Notes under the pieces: model-generated
What the model was told of the DNA's origin: nothing
The model's input: only the letters and a program-made list of their open reading frames with translations
Database searches by the model: none
Translations under genes and position numbers: made by a program
Assembly (NCBI RefSeq): GCF_036588685.1
Contig: NC_086379.1
Location: 19,081,862-19,145,861 of the forward strand
DNA length: 64,000 bases
Origin: Mytilus trossulus
Taxonomy: Eukaryota > Mollusca > Bivalvia > Mytilida > Mytilidae
Direction: 5' to 3'
Part shown: one piece after another, positions 27,601 to 36,600 of the stretch
Numbering within the stretch: the stretch's first letter is position 1
Layout: every line of letters starts with the position of its first letter

Positions 27601-30600
27601 ATCGTTATTTTGTGTGCCTTCTATACCTTGTATTGCAGTATTTATGGTTAATACTGTTGTAAGAATGTTCCCCTCTGGTTTTACTTTTTGTAAGACTTTA
27701 GATACACTATCACCCATCCACAATGACCCATCAGAACAAGCAGATATATGATGACAATATTTTAATCCAGTGGTGAACTCCTTATTCACTTTCATATTTA
27801 GTACAGTATTGATAGAACTTTTGTCTTCAAAAAGTGTCCCAAAATTTGATAGTGACATGCTTCCTGACTTAAACTTTGGCACACGTTTATGGATAACACT
27901 GACCCGATCTACATCATCATCAATGGATTTTGCTATGATGTCAGCATTCTCAAAGAAGAAAGGGATGTCCATGGTAGTTAGCATTTCATCTGCTGTCTCT
28001 AAATTATTTTTCACTTTTTGTCTCCTTGTTTTGACATTTTTCTCCTCTTCAGAAATTGAATCTTTGATACTTCTCATATTCTGATTTATCTCTTCTATGA
28101 GTTTCAGAGCATGTTTATCTACCTCTCTTTTTAATGCTTCTCTCTGACGTTGAATATCTTGAATGGTCTTCTGACAATTGGAATTCTCCCTGACTGATAT
28201 TTCATCAAGTGTTTTCTCTCCTTCATCTAGCTTCTTATCATTCATTTCTAATTTTCCTTTTCTATTTTTCAGCCATTCTACTTTCATTTCATATGCTTCT
28301 TTAATTTCAATAAAGTTATGTCCAGTATGGCCTTTTGTAATACAGCTTGGGCAGGCCAGTTTATCACAATTACTACAGAAAATACAACATAATTGTGTTG
28401 TGTGTACTTTACACTTGATGTTTGTAAAGTCTAAGTATCTATTGGTACCACCCACTCCTACCTGTTTTATGTCTACTATTGTGTGGTCTTTGGCATTTTT
28501 AAACTTTGGATGAACTTTATCACAACAGTTATTACACATTAACAAGTCACAGTCAAGACATTTCCATTTTAACTTTGTCTCTGATTCACAAAGGTTACAA
28601 GAAATAATATCCTGAGCTTTTATGACAGATTTTGATAACGCCATCTTGTACAGGTATTCTTCTTCCTTGATTTGTAAGGTAAACATCCAGAAGAATACAT
28701 TTTTATCTACGCTATATATAAGGTTTTAAATATCAGGTATATTGAGTTACATTGTGAACAAAAATAGCTTTGGTTTCTTTGATTTAAAGGTAAAAGTTCA
28801 GGAGACCAACACTAGTATTTAAATCTAAGATGTATTCAGTGATACTGTTTCAAAGAATTTAAATAACTCTGTAGGTTTGAAATATACTATCTATGGATCT
28901 ATTATGAATATTATTGTAAACATCCAGGTAGTGTATGAGAATACGAAAAAATAAATCAGAATATTATTGTTCCAATATAAAGGGCCATTTAAGGGCAGTA
29001 TGACATTAATTTGTATTCACAAAACAATATTAAAACTGATTTTGTAAAAAAAAAAAAAATGGAATATTTTTTCAATGTTAATATAGTATAAGATAAGATA
29101 AGATAAGATATTTTATTTTCCAATTATGGGCCCCAAAGGGCATAAACATTACAACATCAATAATTTTTTTCATAATACAATACAAACAATGAGATAAAAA
29201 AAAAAAAAAGTTAAACGAGAACTATTTAAGTTCTTAAAGAATACGTAGATAAAGAATCTATAGTATGTTTTTTTTTAATACTAATGCATTTTATTGCAAG
29301 TGTGGTTGATATAGATAACAACCAAGTAGCCCAAAAAGAAAAAAAGAAAAATAGATATCCACATATGTATAGTACACAAAAAGTTGGATCAATTAAATAT
29401 ATAATAATTAGCCAAAAAGAAAGTAGAAATTAAACATGTCCATGACTCATCCTGTGTCAGCAGCAAATAGGAAAGCATTATGGTTTCCTAAAGGCAGCTG
29501 ACACCAGGGGGCGATACCTTATGGGCCATAGGCATGTAAAATGTGTGTAAATGTCTCTTTCCTACCTGTATCAAAAGCAAACAAGGAAGCATCATAGGTA
29601 ACTTGAATGCAGTTGATACCAGGGGACGATGCCTCAAGGATATAAGAGAACATTTGAATAAATAATATATCTTAACAATTTTTTTTTTTTTTCCCTAATC
29701 GGCTAGTATGTTTGTGATATTCAGATGAATATAATTTTCTATGTCCAATCAAATGTATATACACACATAGATCTCCTTTAACTAATCTTCACTAAGGAAG
29801 ATGTTTGTATATAAAATTACATATTATTTTAAGTAACTCAACATTTTCTACACTAAATAACCAGATAATTTTGCTTTGACTGTTCATATGATTAAAATAA
29901 GAATTATATTGTGCAATACTAGCTAACATACAATTTCTATCATCCTCAAATTTGTTACAATCAAATAGAAAATGAGCCTCATCTTCGACAGTATTGGAAG
30001 AACATTTATTACATATTCTGTTAATTCGGGGAATACCCTGATATCTACCTAATTCTATTTGTAATCTATGAGAAGATACACGTAATTTAGTAAAACTTCT
30101 TCTAAGTTCAAAATTCTTGATCAATGTTAGATATTTTTCAAAACCAAAATTTGTTTTATATAAAAGGTAGGTTTTCAGTTTACTGTCTGAGAATTTATCT
30201 ATTTGTTTTTTCCAACAGCTAATAAACAATATTGATAGCTTGGTTTGTATATATTTCTTAAATTTGTATAAGGATTCACAAAATGGAGCATTTATGGCAT
30301 TTGTATATTCAATACCAAGTATTTTAAAAACAACATTTATTGAACCATACCATGATGTTATATTCATGTGATGTAGTGTCTTTGATTGTGTATATGCCTC
30401 TTTTAATAGAGGAAAATTATCACCTAAATTCTCTAATCTATACCAGTACAATAACATTCCTTTTATAATATTAAAATATATTGGAAATCTTCCAAGTTCA
30501 GATAACACTGCAGCATTTGTTGTTTTCTTGTGTACCCCAAGTATAAATTTACAAAATTTTATATGAAGTTTCTCACAGGGTAAACCTGAATATAATTTTT

Positions 30601-33600
30601 CAAAAGATATATCTTCCTTCTTACATTTAGAGGAAAGAGAATTAAACATCCCCCATATTTCGCTACCATATAATAAAATAGGTTTTACAGTGTGGTCAAA
30701 AACATGAATACTTGTTTTTACATCAGGATTAAGTGATAAAAGATCTTTCCTTAATTTGAAATGAGCTTTCAGGGATTTTTTGTATAGTTCATTTTGAGCA
30801 TAACTGAATGAACCAGATGAGCTTAAATATAAACCTAGGTATTTGTATTTTGAAACACATTCCAGATTTATATTCTGAAATGTGAATATCTGTTTTACAT
30901 GTCTGCCTGCCTTGTTGAAAATCAGCACCTTTGTCTTATTAGTATTCACATTGAGACACCAATCTTTGCAAAATTTATCAAGCATTCCCAGCTTTTCTCG
31001 TAGTCCTTCAGCTGATGTAGATAATAAAACAATATCATCAGCATACATTAAACAATGTAGATCTTTGTCATTGACATTAACTGGGTCTCTAGTATCTGAC
31101 AAATATCTGGGCAAATCATTTATGAATATCTTGAATAAATTCGGACTGAGGTTGTCACCTTGTTTGACTCCAATATCTAATGGGAAAAAATCACTTACTT
31201 GATTTTGAATTTTGACACATGATTTGCTAATTTCATACATACTTTTAATAATGTTATAAAAATAAGACCCAGCCCCAATATCTAGTAATTTAATCTTGAT
31301 CCCTGTATGTATAACAGTATCAAAAGCCTTCTGAAAATCAACAAAACAGGCAAACAGTCTACCTTCTTTTGAATTACAGTATTTGTTAATAAGACAGTTT
31401 AAAATAAACATATGATCTGCAGTTCTGGCTTTCCTTGTGAATCCAATTTGACTATCATGTATAATATTATGTTCCTGAAGAAATTTGTCCAGTCTTAGAC
31501 TTAATATTCTATTAAAAAGCTTTCCAATTGCACTTGTTATTGTTATTCCTCTATAATTGTTAGGGTCACTTGTATCGTTGCTTTTAAAAATTGGTGTAAT
31601 ATAACCTTCAGCCCAAGATGTTGGGTATATACCTGAAGACAGACAAGTATTAAACATCTGTTGAAAACTTTTTAAAAGGAAAGTCTGTCCATTCTTTATC
31701 ATATTATTACTAATGTTATCCAAGCCTGCTGATTTATTGCATTTTAAGTGTGAAATGGCTTTGGATATTTCGGACTCAGTGATAACGGAGTCCAACTCGT
31801 TGAAACATTTTGAGTTTTCTAACTGTTTCAGTTTTTCACATAGCTCTGTATATCTACTTTGAATTGCATATATTCCTTCATCTTATATAAATCATGTATA
31901 TCAATTCATATTAAGGGGCCTATGTTGCAGAGTTGACTAAGTAGTTACTACAGTAACACTGAGGTTGTGAGTTCAAACTCTGTTCATCATGGGGCGCACT
32001 AGACTTCAATCTTAATTGACCAGGATTGTCACTATTCTATTGAAGGTCAGAGATTTTCTCTGGGCAATCCCTCTTCCTCCACCAACAACAATATATATAT
32101 ATATATTAACAGAATCATATTATTATCTCTGTTTGTGAGGAGATCTTTTTAAAGTGCCAATCTGCCTAAGAATCAGACAAAGGAGATCACATGACAAATA
32201 AAAACAAACTAAGTTTACATTAATTGTAATTCAGAATGTACAATGGTGCACACATATTACATTTATTTCCTTTTTATGTTCTGATATTTCAAGATATCAT
32301 TTAGTGGAAATGTAAAAGATATCAAAGGACAGCTCACTCTGTTTTTTTCTATCATTCTAACCAAAAGCATCTTTTCATATACCTTCTTTAGTTTGTAAAT
32401 ATTACCCGCATGTAAGAAAAAAATGACAAAAAGTTCTATTTCACTTCATATATTAGATACATTTTCATGTGAATTGAAATCAATTGAGGTAGAAGATGGT
32501 TGGTGAATTGTAAGTAGATGAGATGACAGGATATATATCATCAGCTGTATAGGAAGGGAGATAACTCAATTTAATTTGGATTATTTTTATTTTCAGGTGA
32601 ACTTCACAGAGAATGATTATCATGAAGAATTTGACAAAGACACAATTGTTTACTTGTCAGGTGATTCCCCTAATGTACTTGAAGATCTGTCTGATGACCA
32701 TGTGTATATAATTGGAGGACTAGTGGACCACAATCAGTACAAGGTTTGAAACTGTTTCATTTCAGATTTTTTTTTTTTTAAAGATAATTATATAACTTTG
32801 TGGTATGATTTGAGGACTCCATTCATTTTTATATGTTTAATGTACACCTTATATTTATCTGTTAGTGAGTCCTTTTACTGTGGATTCATCATTATTTGTT
32901 GGATACCAGTTTTGGTTGCTTTATTAAATGTTCAACAAAGAACAGATTTTCTATAGGCTTATATGCAGACTTTGGCAAAACCAAGAAATTAAATATCCAC
33001 GAACATGCAAGATTTCCATAATCCACGAAAATAAATGAATCCATAGTAAAACAAATTACTAGTTTTCACACAAAGAGCTGAATTGAAAAAAAAATTAATA
33101 AAAGAAGTTTAATTTTGAGATATATGCTTTTTGTCTTGTTTTAACTTGTAACAATATACAATAAATTCTTTAAGAAAAAGAGAAAATACAATTATTTTTT
33201 TATTGTATTAATAATTTTTGTGTGTTATTATATTTATGAAGCCATTTTGATCATGCACATTACTAGTAAAAGAGAAATTGATTGTATTATCATATTTTTA
33301 TGTTAATGTTATTTTATGTTATTTCAGGGCATGTGTCATCAGCTTGCAGTAGAACAAGGAATGTCCCATGCACAGCTACCTATTGGACAGTATATTGAGA
33401 TGAAGTCTCGTAAAGTACTCACAGTTAATCATGGTAATAAGATTGAGAATGGAAATGGGGAATGTATCAAAGAGACAACAACCTGACCTTAGAAAAAATA
33501 AGAGCAGAAGGTCACCAACAGGTCTTCAATGTAACGAGAAATTCACGCACCCGGAGGTGTCCTTCAGCTGGCCCCTAAACAAATATATACTAGTTTAGTG

Positions 33601-36600
33601 ATAATGAATGCCATACTAATTTCCAAATTGTACACAAGAAAAACAAAATGACAATTATACATAAATAACGACAAGACTACTAGCAGTTAACTGACATGCC
33701 AGCTCCAGACTTCAATTAAACTGATTGAAAGATTATGATGTCATCATATGAATATCAGGCACAATCCTTCCCGTTAGGGGTTTAGTATCATACCATCATA
33801 ACATATATGAGAAGAACATAACCCGTGTCATGCCAACAACTGGTTTTTGAATAGATGTGTTTAGTTCCGATGCAAAGACCCTATAAGTGAATCAATACAT
33901 TTTGTATTAACGCCAAAATATACAATCTTTAATGACCTGACAACAGTATCGTTACTATATCCCTTCTTAATAAGTCTATTTAAAGGATTTGTTAGTTTCT
34001 GAGGTGAATACTGACATTTTTGTGCTTTATAAAGAATATTTCCATAAAAAATTGGATGTGAAATACCTAAATGTATAAGAAGTCTGCATGTTGAGCTATA
34101 TTTACGAATGATTTCCTTATACCGATGATAAAATTTAGTAAATGTTTTGACTAGTTTGTGATATCGAAAACCCTGGTGTAATAATTTTTTCAGTAATACA
34201 AGTACATAAATTTCTCTCGTTAAAATCTAAAACATTGTTACATACATGAAGGTTTTATGTAGGTTTATTCATGGGTTACAACATTTTTAAGGGAGATAAT
34301 TCTTAAAGAATAACATAGTGCTTTATTGTCAAGCCTTCGACTTTAGTCGAAAAAGTGAGACTGAGTGATCCTACATTCCGTCGGCGGCGGCGTCAACAAA
34401 TATTCACTCTGTGGTTAAAGTTTTTGAAAATTAAATAACTTTCTTAAACTATACTGGATTTCTACCAAACTTGGACAGAAGCTTTTTTATGATCATAAGA
34501 TAGTATCTAGAAGTAAATTTTGTAAAAATAAAATTCTTTTTTTTCTGTTTTTTACTTATAAATGGACTTAGTTTTTCTGCGGGGAAACATTACATTTACT
34601 CTGTGGTTAAAGTTTTTTAAAATTTGAATAACTTTCTTTAACTGTTCTGGGTTTGTACCAAACTTGGACAGAAGCTTGTTTATGATCATAAGATAGTATC
34701 CAGAAGTAAAGTTTGCCAAAAAATTAATCCATGTTTTCCGTATTATACTTTTAAATGGACTTAGGGTTTTTCCCAGGAAACAACACATTCACTCTGTGGT
34801 TAAATTTTAAAAAAAAATTTAATAACTTTCTTATACTATTTTAAATTTGTACCAAACTTGGACAGAAGCTTGTTTATGATCAAAAGCTAGTATCTAGAAA
34901 GGAAATTTTGTCGATATTTGGTACCTGTGTATCTGTATTTTACTTATAAATGGACTTAGTTTTTCTTCCAGTTAATTTTACATACAGTCTGCAGTTACAG
35001 TTTTTCAAACATTTATTCGATTCATAAACTATCCTGAAATTTTCATCAAACTTGGACAGAAGCTTGTTACAATCAAAAGATAGTATCAAGAGGAATATTT
35101 TTATTGATTGGTTTCCTCATTTTTGTTGAGCCTGGGTGTTACAGCAAAAGTAGGCGATACACTGGGTTCCGCATAACCCTTACAAATTTTTGTGAAATTA
35201 ATGCATCACGCCACATGTACCACAAACAAATTTTTTAAGCAGACAATATCTTCTTGTTTCCAAATGGTTTTGGTGATTGATTGATTTCAAGGTGTTTAAA
35301 GCTTCTTTTAGCAGAAATGACTTCATCATTTTTGGGGAGCCTTCGACCTTAGTCGAAAAAGCAAGTCTAAGCGATCCTACATTCCGTCGTTCGGTGTCGG
35401 TAGCGGGCGTCTTCAAATATTCACTCTGTGGTTAAAGTTTTTGAAATTTTAATAACTTTCTTAAACTATACTGGATTTCTACCAAACTTGGACAGGAGCG
35501 TATTTATGATCATAAGATAGTATCCAGAAGTAAATTTGTAAAAATAAAATTCCATTTTTTCCGTATTTTACTTATAAATGGACTTTGTTTTTCTGCTGAG
35601 AAACATAACATTCATTCTGTGGTTTAAGTTTTAGAATTTTAATAACTTTCTTAAACTATCCTTGGTGTGTACCAAAATTGGCCAGAAGCTTGTTTATGAT
35701 CATAAGATAGTATCCAGAAGTAAATTTTGTAAAAAAATAAATCTGTTTTTTCCGTATTTTTATACGGCCGCAAAAATTGGTATCACGTTGGCATCGTAGT
35801 CTGCTTTGTCTGAATACTTGTAGTTTTCGCACTCTTACTTTTGTTTAAGTCAAAAGAAATCTGTGAAATTTGAACACAAGGTTTATGACCACAAAAGGAG
35901 GGTTGGAATTGATTTTGGACGTTTTTGGTCCCAACTGTGTAGGAATTAGGGACCAAGAAGGGCCCAAATAAGTATTTTCTTGGTTTTTGCACTATAACTT
36001 TTGTTTAAGGCAATAGAAAAGTATGAAATTTTGACACAAGGTTTATGACTATAAAAGGAAGGTTGGGATTAATTTTGGGAGTTTGTTTCCAACAGTTTAG
36101 GAATAAGGGGCCAAAAAAGGGCCCAAATAAGCATTATTCTTGGTTTTCTCACAATAACTTTAGTATAAGTTAATTGAAATGAAAGAAGTTGATAGTCACA
36201 AGGTTTATGAACAGAAAAGGAAGGTTGGGATTGATTTTGGGAGTTGAAGTCCCAACAGTTTAGGAATTAGGGGCTAAAAAGGGGCCCAAATAAGCATTTT
36301 TCTTGGTTTTCACACAATAACTTTAGTATAAGTAAATAGAAATCTATGAAATTTAAATTTATGACCATAAGAGGAAGGTTTGGATTGATTTCCGGAGTTT
36401 TGGTCCCAACAAATTAGGGGCCAAAAGGGCCAACTTTGATTTCATCAAATATTGAACTATTGGGGCTCTCTGATATACTGAATCTAACCATGTATTTATA
36501 TTCTTAATTTCTGGTCCCGTTTTCAAATTGGTCTACATTAAGGTCCAAAGGGTCCAAAATTAAACTTAGTTTGATTTTAACAAAATATGAATTCTTGGGG

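Noticed and set aside
34552..34788. 78-residue frame on the minus strand
   Set aside because: Lies wholly within the tandem units of R2; mirrored in other copies with stops.
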